Origin: Sphingomonas sp. NFR15
GTDB lineage: Bacteria; Pseudomonadota; Alphaproteobacteria; Sphingomonadales; Sphingomonadaceae
NCBI RefSeq assembly: GCF_900103265.1
Contig: NZ_FMWX01000007.1
Coordinates: 186,001-250,000 of the forward strand
DNA: 64,000 bases
Direction of reading: 5' to 3'
Part shown: positions 34,150 through 44,157 of the stretch, one piece after another
Layout of the letters: the number at the start of each line of letters is the position of its first letter
How positions within the stretch are numbered: position 1 is the first letter of the stretch
The notes under the pieces: generated by a model
Told to the model about the DNA's origin: nothing
The model's input: only the letters and a program-made list of their open reading frames with translations
Database searches by the model: none
Made by a program: the position numbers and the translations under genes

Positions 34150-37100
34150 TCACCCGATCGCCATCAGGCTCGCATTCCCCCCCGCCGCCGTCGTGTTGAT
34201 CGAGGTCGAAACCTCCTCGACCAGCCACACCGGATCATAGGCGAGCGGGCGGGCGGGGTCCGCGCGATGCACCGACACGATCGGCCCGTCGAGCGCCGCG
34301 ACCTGCGCCAGCGTCTCGGCCGGATCGCCCTCGACCAGAGCGGCCGCGCAGGATTCAGCCTCCACCGCGAACGCCGCCGCGACGCGCGCCGGCAAGCCGG
34401 CGGGAAGCGCCATGCCCTCCACCACGCCGCGATTGCCGGTCGCCAGCACCGCCGCCATCTGCTCGATCAGCCCGGCCGCGCTCGTCGGCCTCAGCAGGAT
34501 GCTGCCGCGCGGGTGAAGCGCGTAGAGGTTGCGTTCGCCGACTGGCCCCGGCAGCGCGCGCTCGACGCCGAGCGCGGAGGCAGCGCCATAGCGCAGCGCC
34601 CGCGCCGCGCCGCGTGCATCCCCCCTTGCGGCGAGCCAGTCGGCGAAGTCGCGCAAGCGCTGCGGGATGTGCCCGCTATGCTCGGCGACATCCGGCGCGA
34701 CCTGGGTTAGCCGTCCCAGATAGAGCGGGCCGCCTGCTTTTGGGCCAGTGCCTGAGAGGCCGCGCCCGCCGAACGGCTGGACGCCGACCACCGCGCCGAT
34801 GACGTTGCGATTGACGTAGAGATTGCCCGCCTGCACCCGCGCCGTCACCTCGGCGACGGTCGCGTCGAGCCGCGTGTGGAGCCCGAAGGTGAGCCCGTAG
34901 CCAGTCGCGTTGATCGCATCGACAAGCTCGCCCAGCCGCTCGCGCTTGAAGCGCAGCACATGCAGGACAGGGCCGAACACCTCGCGCGTCACATCGGCGA
35001 TGCGGTCGATCTCGATGATCGTCGGCGCAACGAACGTGCCGTGCGCGCAAGTCGCCGGCAGCGGCGCTTGCGTGACGGCATGGCCGTGGGCGCGCATCGT
35101 CTCGATATGTCGGGTGATCGACGCCTGCGCCTCGGCGGTGATGACCGGGCCGATATCGACCGCGAGTCGGTCGGTTCGCCCCAGGCTTAGCTCGGCGAGC
35201 GCGCCTTTCAGCATCGCCAGCGTGCGATCGGCGACCTCGTCCTGCAAACACAGGATGCGCAAGGCCGAGCAGCGTTGCCCGGCGCTGTCGAACGCCGAGG
35301 CGAGCACGTCGGCCACGACCTGCTCGGCGAGCGCCGACGAATCGACGATCATCGCATTCTGCCCGCCGGTCTCGGCGATCAGCGGGATCGGCTTGCCGGC
35401 CGGCGACAGGCGCGTGGCAAGCTGGCGCTGGATCAGTCGCGCCACCTCGGTCGAGCCGGTGAACACCACGCCCGCCGTCTCGGGCGCGGCAACCAGCGCC
35501 GCGCCGATCGCGCCGTCGCCGGGGAGCAACTGCAGCGCATCGCCCGGCACCCCCGCCGCGTGAAGCAGCCGCACCGCCTCGGCCGCGATCAGCGGGGTTT
35601 CTTCGGCCGGCTTGGCGAGCACCGGATTGCCGGCGGCGAGCGCGGCGGCGATTTGGCCGGTGAAGATCGCGAGCGGGAAGTTCCACGGGCTGATGCACAC
35701 CACCGGCCCGAGCGGCGCCTGTTCCGCGCCGAAGGTGGCCCGCGCCTGTGCGGCGTAGTAATGGAGGAAATCTACGCCCTCGCGCACCTCGGCGATCGCA
35801 TTGGGAAGCGACTTGCCCGCTTCGCGCACGATCAGCCCGAGCAGCACCGGCATCCGCGCCTGAAGCGCCTCTGCGGCTCGGTCGAGGATCGCGGCGCGCT
35901 CCGCCACGGGCACCGCGCCCCAGCGCGACGCGGCGGCGCGCGCGGCCGCGGCCTCGGCCTGCGCGAGCGACGGTTCAAACACGGTGCCGACCACGTCGCG
36001 CCTATCCGCCGGGTTGTACACCGGGCGCGCCACGCCCTCGCCACCCGGCGGCGCGGCGATCCAGCCGGTCGCGACACTCTCGAGCAGCGCGGCTTCGAGT
36101 GTGGCGAGCACGCTCTCATCACTCAGATCGAGCCCGCGCGAATTGGCGCGATCGGGGTAGAGGTTCGCCGGCAGCCCGATCCGGTCGTGACGAGCGCCCG
36201 GCTGCGGCATCGCCCGCACGATCTCGACCGGATCGGCGATCATCGCCTCGACCGGCACCGACACGTCGTTGATCCGGTTGACGAACGACGAATTGGCGCC
36301 GTTCTCGAGCAGCCGCCGCACCAGATACGCGAGCAGCGTCTCGTGCGTTCCGACCGGGGCGTAGATCCGGCACGGCCGCCCGAGCTTCTCCGCGCCGACC
36401 ACCTGTTCGTAGAGCGGCTCGCCCATGCCGTGCAGGCACTGGAACTCGTAATCGCCGACCGCGAAGCCCGGCCCGGCCAGATGATAGATCGTCGCCAGCG
36501 TCTGCGCATTGTGCGTGGCGAATTGCGGGAACACGTACGTGCGCGCGGCCAGCAGCTTCCGCGCGCAGGCGATATACGCGACATCGGTATGCACCTTGCG
36601 CGTATAGACCGGAAAGTCCGCCAGCCCATCGACCTGCGCGCGCTTGATCTCGGCGTCCCAATAGGCGCCCTTGACCAGCCGCACCATGATCCGCCGTCCG
36701 CTGCGCCGCGCGAGATCGACGATCCAGTCGATCACGAACGGGCAGCGCTTGCCATAGCCCTGCACGACGAAGCCGAGCCCGTTCCACCCGGCGAGATCGG
36801 GATCGAGCGCGAGGCTTTCGAGCAGATCGAGCGACAGTTCGAGCCGGTCGGCCTCCTCCGCATCGATGTTGAAGCCGATATCATAGCGTTTGGCGAGTCG
36901 CGCGAGATCGGTCACGCGCGGCAGCAATTCGGCCATCACGCGCCCGGCCTGTGCGCGCACGTAGCGCGGGTGCAGCGCCGACAATTTGATCGAAATGCCC
37001 GGCCCGCCATACACGCCGCGCCCCGCCGACGCCGTCCCGATCGCATGGATCGCGCGCTCGTAATCGCCGAAATAGCGCGCCGCATCGGCGGCGGTGGTCG

Positions 37101-37746
37101 CCGCTTCCCCGAGCATGTCGTAGCTGTAGCCGAAGCCCTTCGCCTCCATCGTCCGCGCGCGCCGCAGCGCCTCGTCGATCGTCTCGCCGGTGACGAACTG
37201 CTCGCCCATCATCCGCATCGCCAGGTCAACGCCGCGCCGGATCACCGGCTCGCCTGCGCGCGCCACCAGCCGGGTGAGCGCGGCGCCGAGCCCGCGATCA
37301 TCGACGCTGCCGACCAGTCTGCCGGTGACGACCAGCCCCCAGGTCGCGGCGTTGACGAACAAAGACTTGCCGCCGCCGAGATGCGCGCCCCAATCGCCAT
37401 CGGCGATCTTGTCGCGGATCAGCGCGTCGCGCGTCGCGTCGTCGGGAATGCGCAGCAGCGCTTCGGCGAGGCACATCAAGGCGACGCCCTCCTGGCTGGA
37501 GAGCGCATATTCCTGCACCAGCCCCTCGACCCCGCTGCCGCGCTTCTGCGCGCGCAAGGTGGTGACGAGCGTGTGCGCGGTCTCGCGCACCTTGGCGCGG
37601 GTCGGATCGTCGAGCGTCGCGGCGGCGAGCAGCGGAGCGAGCGCCTCGGCCTCGTCGCGGCGGTAGGCGGCGGTGATGGCGGCGCGCAGCGGCGTGGCGG
37701 GGCGGATCGGGGGTGCGAAGGCGGCGAAGGGCGGGGGTGTCGTCAT
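34150..37746 (-). CDS. putA: Bifunctional proline dehydrogenase / P5C dehydrogenase
   Basis: A 1198-residue enzyme that oxidises proline to glutamate in two FAD- and NAD-dependent steps. The proline dehydrogenase barrel (about 150-480) shows [44 protein letters not shown] and FATHN. The aldehyde dehydrogenase domain (about 540-1010) shows [25 protein letters not shown] and the catalytic Cys826 in [15 protein letters not shown]-terminal alpha/beta domain follows. There is no N-terminal ribbon-helix-helix, so this form does not repress its own gene; instead an Lrp-type regulator is divergent 98 bp away. Length is normal for the type without RHH. Confidence 0.95.
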   Translation of the reverse strand: MTTPPPFAAFAPPIRPATPLRAAITAAYRRDEAEALAPLLAAATLDDPTRAKVRETAHTLVTTLRAQKRGSGVEGLVQEYALSSQEGVALMCLAEALLRIPDDATRDALIRDKIADGDWGAHLGGGKSLFVNAATWGLVVTGRLVGSVDDRGLGAALTRLVARAGEPVIRRGVDLAMRMMGEQFVTGETIDEALRRARTMEAKGFGYSYDMLGEAATTAADAARYFGDYERAIHAIGTASAGRGVYGGPGISIKLSALHPRYVRAQAGRVMAELLPRVTDLARLAKRYDIGFNIDAEEADRLELSLDLLESLALDPDLAGWNGLGFVVQGYGKRCPFVIDWIVDLARRSGRRIMVRLVKGAYWDAEIKRAQVDGLADFPVYTRKVHTDVAYIACARKLLAARTYVFPQFATHNAQTLATIYHLAGPGFAVGDYEFQCLHGMGEPLYEQVVGAEKLGRPCRIYAPVGTHETLLAYLVRRLLENGANSSFVNRINDVSVPVEAMIADPVEIVRAMPQPGARHDRIGLPANLYPDRANSRGLDLSDESVLATLEAALLESVATGWIAAPPGGEGVARPVYNPADRRDVVGTVFEPSLAQAEAAAARAAASRWGAVPVAERAAILDRAAEALQARMPVLLGLIVREAGKSLPNAIAEVREGVDFLHYYAAQARATFGAEQAPLGPVVCISPWNFPLAIFTGQIAAALAAGNPVLAKPAEETPLIAAEAVRLLHAAGVPGDALQLLPGDGAIGAALVAAPETAGVVFTGSTEVARLIQRQLATRLSPAGKPIPLIAETGGQNAMIVDSSALAEQVVADVLASAFDSAGQRCSALRILCLQDEVADRTLAMLKGALAELSLGRTDRLAVDIGPVITAEAQASITRHIETMRAHGHAVTQAPLPATCAHGTFVAPTIIEIDRIADVTREVFGPVLHVLRFKRERLGELVDAINATGYGLTFGLHTRLDATVAEVTARVQAGNLYVNRNVIGAVVGVQPFGGRGLSGTGPKAGGPLYLGRLTQVAPDVAEHSGHIPQRLRDFADWLAARGDARGAARALRYGAASALGVERALPGPVGERNLYALHPRGSILLRPTSAAGLIEQMAAVLATGNRGVVEGMALPAGLPARVAAAFAVEAESCAAALVEGDPAETLAQVAALDGPIVSVHRADPARPLAYDPVWLVEEVSTSINTTAAGGNASLMAIG

Positions 37747-37844
37747 CGCGCCAGTCTAGCAACAGCCGTGACGGCGTTCCGACCGATGTCGCGGCAAAGC
37801 CGTGGATGATCGACTTTTTTAGGTGCATGTGGCAGGCAAAGTGG

Positions 37845-38315
37845 ATGGAAAAGACCCCGCGTACAGTCGATCTGGACGAGTTCGATCACCGCATCGTCGC
37901 GGCGCTGGTCGAAGACGCGCGCATGACCGTCACCGATCTCGCCCGCCGGATCGGTCTGTCCAAGTCCCCGACCCAGGCGCGGCTGCGCCGGCTGATCGCG
38001 ACCGGGGTGATTCGCGGATTTCGCGCGATCGTCGATCCGGCGCGGCTCGGGCTCGATCACGTCGCCTTCGCCGAGGTGAAGCTGTCCGACACCCGCGAGG
38101 CCGCGCTCCGCGATTTCAACGCCGCGGTGCGCCGCATTCCCGAGGTCGAGGAATGCCATATGATCGCGAGCAGCTTCGACTATCTGCTCAAGGTCCGCAC
38201 CGCCGACATCCGCCGCTACCGCATCGTGCTCGGCGAGAAGATTTCGAGCCTGCCGCATGTCGAGAGCACCTCGACGTTCGTCGCGATGGAGACGGTGAAG
38301 GAACGCGGCGGCTGA
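37845..38315 (+). CDS. putR: Lrp/AsnC-family regulator of proline use
   Basis: A 156-residue protein with an N-terminal helix-turn-helix (VAALVEDARMTVTDLARRIG then LSKSPTQARLRRLIATGVI) and a C-terminal RAM ligand domain (VAFAEVKLSD...VRRIPEVEECHMIASSFDYL in pieces). The group next to putA in alphaproteobacteria (PutR) activates putA when proline is present. The ATG at 37845 was chosen from homology; in-frame ATGs at 37827 and 37806 are possible. It is divergent from putA, and the shared gap should hold its binding site. Confidence 0.85.
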   Translation: MEKTPRTVDLDEFDHRIVAALVEDARMTVTDLARRIGLSKSPTQARLRRLIATGVIRGFRAIVDPARLGLDHVAFAEVKLSDTREAALRDFNAAVRRIPEVEECHMIASSFDYLLKVRTADIRRYRIVLGEKISSLPHVESTSTFVAMETVKERGG

Positions 38316-38345
38316 TCGGCGGGAACGTCCGGCCCGCAGATCGGC

Positions 38346-39428
38346 TTATTCCGGTACGTTCTTCTCGTATCGGTCCCAATGCGCGGTCAGTTCATCGACC
38401 ACTTTTGATCCGACGGTGTACAGATTCTCGAGCGCGGCGTGCATGCCGGCATAGCCTTCGTTCTCGCGCAGCAGATAGGTCGCGGCGTCCACGCCGGACG
38501 GCGGCATCGTATAGTTGCTGCCGGCGCGCAGCACCATGAAGCGCCGTTTGTCGACCCGGCCGATCGTGTCGAGATAGGTGATCGACTGGTAGGTACCGGT
38601 CTCCTCCATCGCCGAGGTGACGAACTCGCCTTGTCCACGCGTCCAATATTTCACCCAATCCTCGGCCCAGCCGGTCATGAGCTTACCGTGCCAGAAGGTC
38701 ATCGCGGCGAGATTGTCCCCCTTGAGAACGAAGGGCGGGCGCTGCCCGGCCGGATAGCCGGTGAAGCGCGCGCGTGCTGCCCGCAGGCCGGCCTCGTCGG
38801 GCAAGGCGATGTCCTTGGTCAACGCGAACGCCCAATCGCGCAAGCCGGCGTTGATCTCGAACACCTCGCCCTGTCCGGTCGGCGGGCTGGCGTCGTTCGG
38901 CCCCTTGCTGTGGAGCGCGAAATAGCCCGATTTCCAGTCCTTGGGAATTTCGCGGGCGTCGATCTCATGCGCGAGATCGCCGTCGACCAGATAGCGTGCC
39001 CATGCCGCCGAGCCGATCGACGCCCTGGCGGGATCGACCCCGGCGATGCCCGCGACCAGCCAGTAGGCATGGGTGAGATCGAACCGCTGGTCCAGCCCGA
39101 GCGCGAGCGTCGCCGTCGCCGAGCGGATGCTGCCCATCCCCGTGACCATGCCGAGCGTCTGCGTGTCCGGATTGTAATAAAGATCGTGATAGGATTGCGG
39201 AAAGGGAATGCGCGTGTTGAGGTGGCGGCGTTCCTTCCAGATCTGGAACTCGCCCGGCGCGTCGCCGCTGTCCGCGCCGATCTCGAACATCGTGACGATC
39301 ACGACCTTGACGGGCAGGGGGTGCGTGCAGGCGCTGCCGGGTTGGCAATCCGCAGGCGCGGCAAGCGCGGGGGCGCCGAGGCCGAACAGCGCGGCGGCGC
39401 GGATGGTGGCGCGGGTCAACAGGCGCAT
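38346..39428 (-). CDS. Purine nucleoside permease (NUP) family protein
   Basis: A 360-residue protein with a signal peptide (residues 1-24). It matches the NUP family named after Candida purine nucleoside permease: VKVVIVTMFEIGADSGDAPG, LGMVTGMGSIRSATATLALG, YWLVAGIAGVDP and GKLMTGWAEDWVKYW. Bacterial members look like soluble exported proteins related to nucleoside phosphorylases, not classic permeases. It lies 60 bp downstream of a TBDR on the same strand, after a hairpin. A LysR gene and a phosphoribosyltransferase gene complete a likely purine locus. Proposed role: binding or cleaving nucleosides in the periplasm. Confidence 0.82.
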   Translation of the reverse strand: MRLLTRATIRAAALFGLGAPALAAPADCQPGSACTHPLPVKVVIVTMFEIGADSGDAPGEFQIWKERRHLNTRIPFPQSYHDLYYNPDTQTLGMVTGMGSIRSATATLALGLDQRFDLTHAYWLVAGIAGVDPARASIGSAAWARYLVDGDLAHEIDAREIPKDWKSGYFALHSKGPNDASPPTGQGEVFEINAGLRDWAFALTKDIALPDEAGLRAARARFTGYPAGQRPPFVLKGDNLAAMTFWHGKLMTGWAEDWVKYWTRGQGEFVTSAMEETGTYQSITYLDTIGRVDKRRFMVLRAGSNYTMPPSGVDAATYLLRENEGYAGMHAALENLYTVGSKVVDELTAHWDRYEKNVPE

Positions 39429-39449
39429 GGCGGGGTTTCCATAATGGGC

Positions 39450-39481
39450 GAAGGGACGCCAGCCTAAGCGGGCGCCCCTTC
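39450..39481 (-). terminator. Hairpin between TBDR and NUP genes
   Basis: On the minus strand, GAAGGGGCGCC and GGCGTCCCTTC form an 11-bp stem with one mismatch around a 10-base loop, 8 bases past the TBDR stop. It could attenuate read-through into the NUP gene. Confidence 0.5.
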
Positions 39482-39488
39482 GAGAATG

Positions 39489-41951
39489 TCAGAACTTGTA
39501 CTGGATCGTCGCCTGGAAGCTGCGCGGCCGCTCGGGCAGCACGATCGTGCCGCCGAACAATTCGGTGAAGTTGGCGCGATAATAGGTCGCATCGGTGGCG
39601 TTCTTGACGATGACGCGGAACAGGAACGGTCCGGTCTCGTAAGATGCGCCGACATCGAGCAACGTATATGCCGGCAGCTTGACCGTCCGCGACTGGCCAG
39701 AGAACACCGAATCGACGTGGACGAGGCTGGCGTTGAGCGCGATGCCGTTGTCGAACTTATAGGTGCCCGTCGCGGTGTAGGTGTTGGTCGGAATGCCCTG
39801 CCGCCGCGAGGCCTCCTTGTCCGGGATCGGTACGAGGCCGCCCGGCTGGCCGCCGAAGATCAGCGCGGGATTGGTGACGTTGGGCAGATCGCCGACCCCG
39901 AAGAAGCTGAATGTCGAGCCCGCATCGTAGAAGGTCAGGTTGTAGACCTTGAGGTGCGTGTATGATCCGGTGAGAAGCAGATGCTTGTCGACCGACCAGC
40001 GCATCTCGGCCTCAAGGCCCTTGGTCTGCACCGACTGGTTGACGGTCGACGACTGGATGTTGTGATCGACCCGCTCCTGGTTATAGACCGCGAGCGCACC
40101 GTAGAGCCGGCCGCCGAGCCAGCTTCCCTTGATGCCGCCCTCATAGAGCTTCGAGGCGGTCATGAAGGTGCCGGCGATTGCAGTGACTGGGTCGATTTCG
40201 GAACCCTGGCCGGCGATGATCGTCGTCTGGCGCGAGATCGTCCCATAGGGGATCAGCCCGAACGGCAGTTTGTAGGACACGCTGGCGTTCCACGACCAGC
40301 CATCGTTGCTGCCCGATCCCGAGACCGTGGTCGGCGCGACCTCCATCTTGCTCGGGTTGTAGGATGAGGTGACATCCACCTTGTCGTACCGGCCGCCAAG
40401 GATCACATCGAGGCCGAAGTCGAAGTCGGCGTCGAGCAGGCCGGCGAACCCGTAATCGGTATCATGGCCCTTGATGTAGTTGGTGTAATTGCAGCCGCAT
40501 TCGTTCGACAGCAGCCGGTTGGATGCGGGCGTGTAGCCAACCGACAGATCGACGCGGTGGAAATATTCGTAGGTGAAATCGTCGCCGTGCAGGAAATCCG
40601 TGTAGCGGATAGACGGCGACAGTTGCAGCGCAAATTTTCCGATGTCGGTCTTGAAGGTCTTCGCCGCGACGATCTTGTCCTCAATCACATAGGATTTGTG
40701 GAATTGTGAGAAGCCGTAATCGTTGTTGTTCCGGTTGCGCGTGCCATCGTAGAAGAACTGATTCTTGATTTCCAGATCGTTGCCGCCATCCCAGATGATG
40801 TCGAAATAGCCGGTCGATTGCTTGTTCTTCAGAAAATCGTTGGGCCCCGCGAGCACGTCGCGGCGGCTGAGCTTGGTCGTGCCGGGGTTGGTGAGCGCGA
40901 GCAGGGGCGAGAAGCTGGCGTCGGTATAGGCGCTGCCCGACGGGCGGAACGGGTTGAACACGGCGGTACCGCCGGCGGCCTTGATTTCGGCGGGTGACAT
41001 CTGCCCATCGCCGTTGGTGTCGAGCGAGGGCGGCGTCCCGGTGATGTACGTGCCGTTATCGACCAGATCCTGCGTCAGGCGGTTCCAGCCGCCGTTCTGC
41101 TGGCCGTCGTATTTCTGGTACATGCCGCCGAATTCGACGCGCAGCGTATCGGTGATCTGGTTGTCGAACGCCGCCTGCAGGACGACGTTGCGGGTCGATA
41201 TGTTGCGGTAATAGCTCCCGGAATCCTCGACCTCGCCGTACAGGCTGTAGCCGAACTCCGTGCCGCCGAAGCGCAGCGGCCCGCGCAGCTCGGCCTTGAT
41301 GTCGTTGTACGACCAACTGCCGCCGGTGTAGCTGACCTGACCCTCGGCATGATCGAGCAGCGCGCCGCCTTTCACGCGCGCCGATTTGGGCACGAAGTTC
41401 ATGTAACCGCCCGTCTTGGACGGGCCGTAGATCGGCGAGGACGGGCCGCGCACGATGTCGATCCGATCGGCGGCGGCGATCGGCGTCGGGTAATTGCCGG
41501 GGTTGTCGAGCCGGCGCATGCCGCGGAAGAACACTTCGCCCGGCGTGCCGCGGATATCGAGCGCGCCGCCCACGCCGAAGAACGAGTTGGTGAAGGTGCC
41601 GGGCGATTGCGCGACGAGATCGTAGATGTCGGTGACGCCGTAGCGCTCCATCTGCTCGGAACTGATCGTTGAGACCGAACGCGGCGTTTCGAGCACGCTC
41701 TTGTTGAAGCCGAAGATCGAGCTGACATCCTGGTTCGGCAGCGCGTTCAGCGCGCCAGTGACGACGATGTCGTTGTCCTCGTCGGGCGCCGCATCGGGTG
41801 CCGGCGCTGGTGCCGGCGCGTCCGTCGCCCAAGCCGGGGCGACGATCACCGGGCACGTCAGCAGCGCCGCCGCGAGCGCGGTCAGCGATGTGCGGGTGTG
41901 ACAGTGCCGTGCGAAATCGGCCTTGAATTCAAGAAGATATGTTTGTGCCAT
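39489..41951 (-). CDS. TonB-dependent receptor with EF-hand loop
   Basis: An 820-residue receptor. The start at 41951 was chosen because GGGGGAAAG precedes it; 41969 is also open. Signal region 1-42 (ending PAWAT), TonB-box-like NDIVVTGAL, a plug with SVSTISSEQMERYGVTDIYD and RGMRRLDNPGNYPTP, and a barrel ending SFQATIQYKF. Unusual: residues 311-322 read DTNGDGQMSPAE, a canonical EF-hand calcium loop (D-x-N-x-D-x-Q-x-S-x-x-E), inside what should be an extracellular loop; a Cys pair occurs in NECGCNY. It is similar in type to FhuA/siderophore-like receptors. It is divergent from a LysR gene and upstream of the NUP gene, so a nucleoside or purine ligand is a reasonable guess. Confidence 0.9.
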   Translation of the reverse strand: MAQTYLLEFKADFARHCHTRTSLTALAAALLTCPVIVAPAWATDAPAPAPAPDAAPDEDNDIVVTGALNALPNQDVSSIFGFNKSVLETPRSVSTISSEQMERYGVTDIYDLVAQSPGTFTNSFFGVGGALDIRGTPGEVFFRGMRRLDNPGNYPTPIAAADRIDIVRGPSSPIYGPSKTGGYMNFVPKSARVKGGALLDHAEGQVSYTGGSWSYNDIKAELRGPLRFGGTEFGYSLYGEVEDSGSYYRNISTRNVVLQAAFDNQITDTLRVEFGGMYQKYDGQQNGGWNRLTQDLVDNGTYITGTPPSLDTNGDGQMSPAEIKAAGGTAVFNPFRPSGSAYTDASFSPLLALTNPGTTKLSRRDVLAGPNDFLKNKQSTGYFDIIWDGGNDLEIKNQFFYDGTRNRNNNDYGFSQFHKSYVIEDKIVAAKTFKTDIGKFALQLSPSIRYTDFLHGDDFTYEYFHRVDLSVGYTPASNRLLSNECGCNYTNYIKGHDTDYGFAGLLDADFDFGLDVILGGRYDKVDVTSSYNPSKMEVAPTTVSGSGSNDGWSWNASVSYKLPFGLIPYGTISRQTTIIAGQGSEIDPVTAIAGTFMTASKLYEGGIKGSWLGGRLYGALAVYNQERVDHNIQSSTVNQSVQTKGLEAEMRWSVDKHLLLTGSYTHLKVYNLTFYDAGSTFSFFGVGDLPNVTNPALIFGGQPGGLVPIPDKEASRRQGIPTNTYTATGTYKFDNGIALNASLVHVDSVFSGQSRTVKLPAYTLLDVGASYETGPFLFRVIVKNATDATYYRANFTELFGGTIVLPERPRSFQATIQYKF

Positions 41952-42084
41952 CGGTGAACTTTCCCCCATTCGCGACGGGCGGCTTGTGGCTCGCCCGTCG
42001 CCGACCCGTTTGTGTCCTTGCCCCGCCCACGCACCGCCGGACGAATGTTGCGGTGCGTCATCGTAGATACGCGTTCATCATATT

Positions 42085-42109
42085 GTAAAGAAAATACTAT
42101 TCTTTTTAC
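42085..42109. promoter_or_regulatory. AT-rich interrupted palindrome in TBDR-LysR gap
   Basis: The 25-base segment runs from GTAAAGAAAATA through a central C (42097) to CTATTCTTTTTAC-type sequence; 10 of 12 arm positions are self-complementary. It lies in a 332-bp gap between the divergent TBDR and LysR genes, 134 bp from the former and 175 bp from the latter. It fits a LysR binding site. The rest of the gap contains no gene. Confidence 0.5.
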
Positions 42110-42283
42110 GGTGCCTTCAATGCTATTCGGTTAGCCGCGCGCGGCATGCTCCCTCTGATTTTTCGGATGTGTCCGCCGACGCTCACGTGCGGCATCGCAG
42201 CATTCTCTTTGCGTAGGGGCTTGACGTCGCGCCATCAAACGCAATGAATCCCACAGAGCGTTGCAAAAAATAGAGGGGCTTCG

Positions 42284-43222
42284 ATGCCGGCCTTTTCGCG
42301 TTTCCTGCGGTACTTCATGGCGGTCGGCCGGCTCGGCTCGATCCGCAAGGCGGCCGAGGTGCTCAACGTCTCGGCGTCGGCGATCGACCGGCAGATCCTC
42401 AACGTCGAGGCCGATTTGGGCATGCCGCTGTTCGAGCGGCTGCCGACCGGCCTACGCCTCACCGCGGCGGGCGAGATCATGATGGCGGCGGGGGGCCGGT
42501 GGCAGAAGAACCTCAGCGATGTTCGCGCGCAGATCGAGGATCTGCGCGGCCTCAAGCGCGGGCATGTCGATATCGCCGTGATCGACGCGCTCGCGAAGGG
42601 GTATCTGCCGGGCATCGTCCGCTCGCTCCAGAGCCGCTATCCGGGCATCACGATCGGCGTGCGCGTGGTCGAGAACGACAAGGTGCGCGCCGCGATCATG
42701 AACGGAGAGGTCGATTTCGGCATCTTCTTCGAGCCGCAATCCTATCGCGGCATCACCGTGCGCGCCTTCGTCGAGGTGGTGCTGGGGCTGATAACGCCAC
42801 CCGATCACCCGCTCGGGCAGCGCAAGGAAGCGCGTTTCTCGGCGGTGACCGGCTCGGCGCTGATCGTGCCCGCCGAGCCGCTCGCGGTCAGCCAGCAGAT
42901 CGCGGTGCTGGAGGGGATCACCGGCGTCGTGCTCGATCGAACCGTCACCTCGGACAATATCCAGATGATCGTGTCGCTGGTGCTGGAGGGTGTGGGCATC
43001 GGCATCCTCACCTCGATCGACGTTTTCACCGAGATCAAGCGCGGGCTGCTCAATTTCACGCGCATTTCCGATTCGATCCTGCGGCCGATGACGCTGGCGC
43101 TCGGCACCGCGACCGCGCGCACACCGTCTTATGCTGCGAGCATCGTGCTGGCCGAGATCGAGAATGATTTCGCCCAACTCGGCTATGCCGGTGCGGCCCC
43201 GACCGTCGCTCCCGAGGTGTAA
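42284..43222 (+). CDS. LysR-type transcriptional regulator
   Basis: A 312-residue regulator. The N-terminal winged helix (about 5-65) reads FLRYFMAVGRLGSIRKAAEV then LNVSASAIDRQILNVEADLG and PLFERLPTGLRLTAAGE. The C-terminal effector domain has the two-lobed periplasmic-binding fold with GHVDIAVIDALAKGYLP and VDFGIFFEP. It is divergent from the TBDR gene and 68 bp ahead of a phosphoribosyltransferase gene. It likely senses a purine-related compound and controls both flanks, but this rests on position. Confidence 0.88.
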   Translation: MPAFSRFLRYFMAVGRLGSIRKAAEVLNVSASAIDRQILNVEADLGMPLFERLPTGLRLTAAGEIMMAAGGRWQKNLSDVRAQIEDLRGLKRGHVDIAVIDALAKGYLPGIVRSLQSRYPGITIGVRVVENDKVRAAIMNGEVDFGIFFEPQSYRGITVRAFVEVVLGLITPPDHPLGQRKEARFSAVTGSALIVPAEPLAVSQQIAVLEGITGVVLDRTVTSDNIQMIVSLVLEGVGIGILTSIDVFTEIKRGLLNFTRISDSILRPMTLALGTATARTPSYAASIVLAEIENDFAQLGYAGAAPTVAPEV

Positions 43223-43290
43223 CGATTGCCGCCCGCGCGCCGAGACGATATCCGGGGCGCTTCCTCCCAGCATTCTGGATTCGCCCGATC

Positions 43291-43809
43291 ATGAGCCCGG
43301 ACCTCTATTACATCCCCTATGAGGCGTTTCTCGCCGATGTCCGCACCGTCGCCGCGAGCGTTTCGGCGGACGACTGGAGACCCGATTTCGTGATCGGCAT
43401 CGGGCGCGGCGGGCTGGTGCCGGCGGTGTTCATCTCGCACCAGCTCAACCTGCCGATGCTATCAGTCGATCATTCGTCCAAGGTGCCGGGCTTCGCCGAC
43501 GAGCTGCTGCGCAAGGTGGCCGAGAAAAGCGCCGCAGGCGAACGGCTGCTGTTCGTCGATGACATCAACGACAGCGGCGGCACGATCGCCTATATTCGCA
43601 AACTGCTTGCCGAGACCGGCTGCGACAGCGGCAATCTGCGCTTCGCGGTGGTGCTGGACAATATTCGCTCGCAGGCGCGGGTCGATTACCGCGCGGAGAC
43701 GATCGACCGCGACCAGGACAAGCGCTGGTTCGTATTCCCGTGGGAAGCGGTGGGCATGAGCGCGACGATCGTCGAGGAAGCCATGTCGGTGCCGGAGCGG
43801 TTTGCCTGA
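43291..43809 (+). CDS. Phosphoribosyltransferase (purine salvage type)
   Basis: A 172-residue type I phosphoribosyltransferase. The PRPP-binding motif is LLFVDDINDSGGT at about 87-99, with the N-terminal FVIGIGRGGLVPAVFISHQL (about 31-50) preceding it and a hydrophobic hood region around YRAETIDRDQDKRWFVFPWE. It resembles the xanthine/hypoxanthine phosphoribosyltransferase-like group. Located after the LysR gene in a locus with a NUP protein and TBDR, it would return imported bases to nucleotides in the cytoplasm. Confidence 0.85.
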   Translation: MSPDLYYIPYEAFLADVRTVAASVSADDWRPDFVIGIGRGGLVPAVFISHQLNLPMLSVDHSSKVPGFADELLRKVAEKSAAGERLLFVDDINDSGGTIAYIRKLLAETGCDSGNLRFAVVLDNIRSQARVDYRAETIDRDQDKRWFVFPWEAVGMSATIVEEAMSVPERFA

Positions 43810-43816
43810 CCCGCGG

Positions 43817-44125
43817 CTAACGCCGCCGCGTCACGAACGCCGCGAACGCGATCGAAGCGGATATCGCGACCGCCGTTTCGCTCAGCGAATGCGCGTTCCA
43901 TTCCCACACCTCAAGGCCGGCATAGCCCGGCATGTTGGCGCGCCGGCCGTCGCCGAACTGCTCGATCCATTGATATTCGCGCTGCGTGATCTCGCGCATG
44001 ATGCACACCGCCGCCCCCGCGAAGCAGCCGAGCCACAGCGACGCCTTGGTCGAGGCACCGAGTCTGCGTCCCAGCGCCCAGCAGGCGAGCTGGATGCCGA
44101 GCGAGACGGGAACGTGCGCGAACAT
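43817..44125 (-). CDS. Small hypothetical membrane protein
   Basis: A 102-residue protein with about three hydrophobic segments (VSLGIQLACWALG, LWLGCFAGAAVCIM, VAISASIAFAAFV) separated by charged loops, including REITQREYQWIEQFGDGRR. No known domain is recognised. It lies 32 bp downstream of kdsA on the same strand and converges with the phosphoribosyltransferase gene with only 7 bp between, so it is probably cotranscribed with kdsA. Confidence 0.6.
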   Translation of the reverse strand: MFAHVPVSLGIQLACWALGRRLGASTKASLWLGCFAGAAVCIMREITQREYQWIEQFGDGRRANMPGYAGLEVWEWNAHSLSETAVAISASIAFAAFVTRRR

Positions 44126-44157
44126 CGTGCTTCAACGCGCGGGATTCGTGTTCCGCC

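Noticed and set aside
35275..37809. Plus-strand open frame of 844 codons opposite putA
   Set aside because: The opposite strand encodes a complete PutA with all motifs; this frame is Arg/His/Pro-rich and lacks family features.
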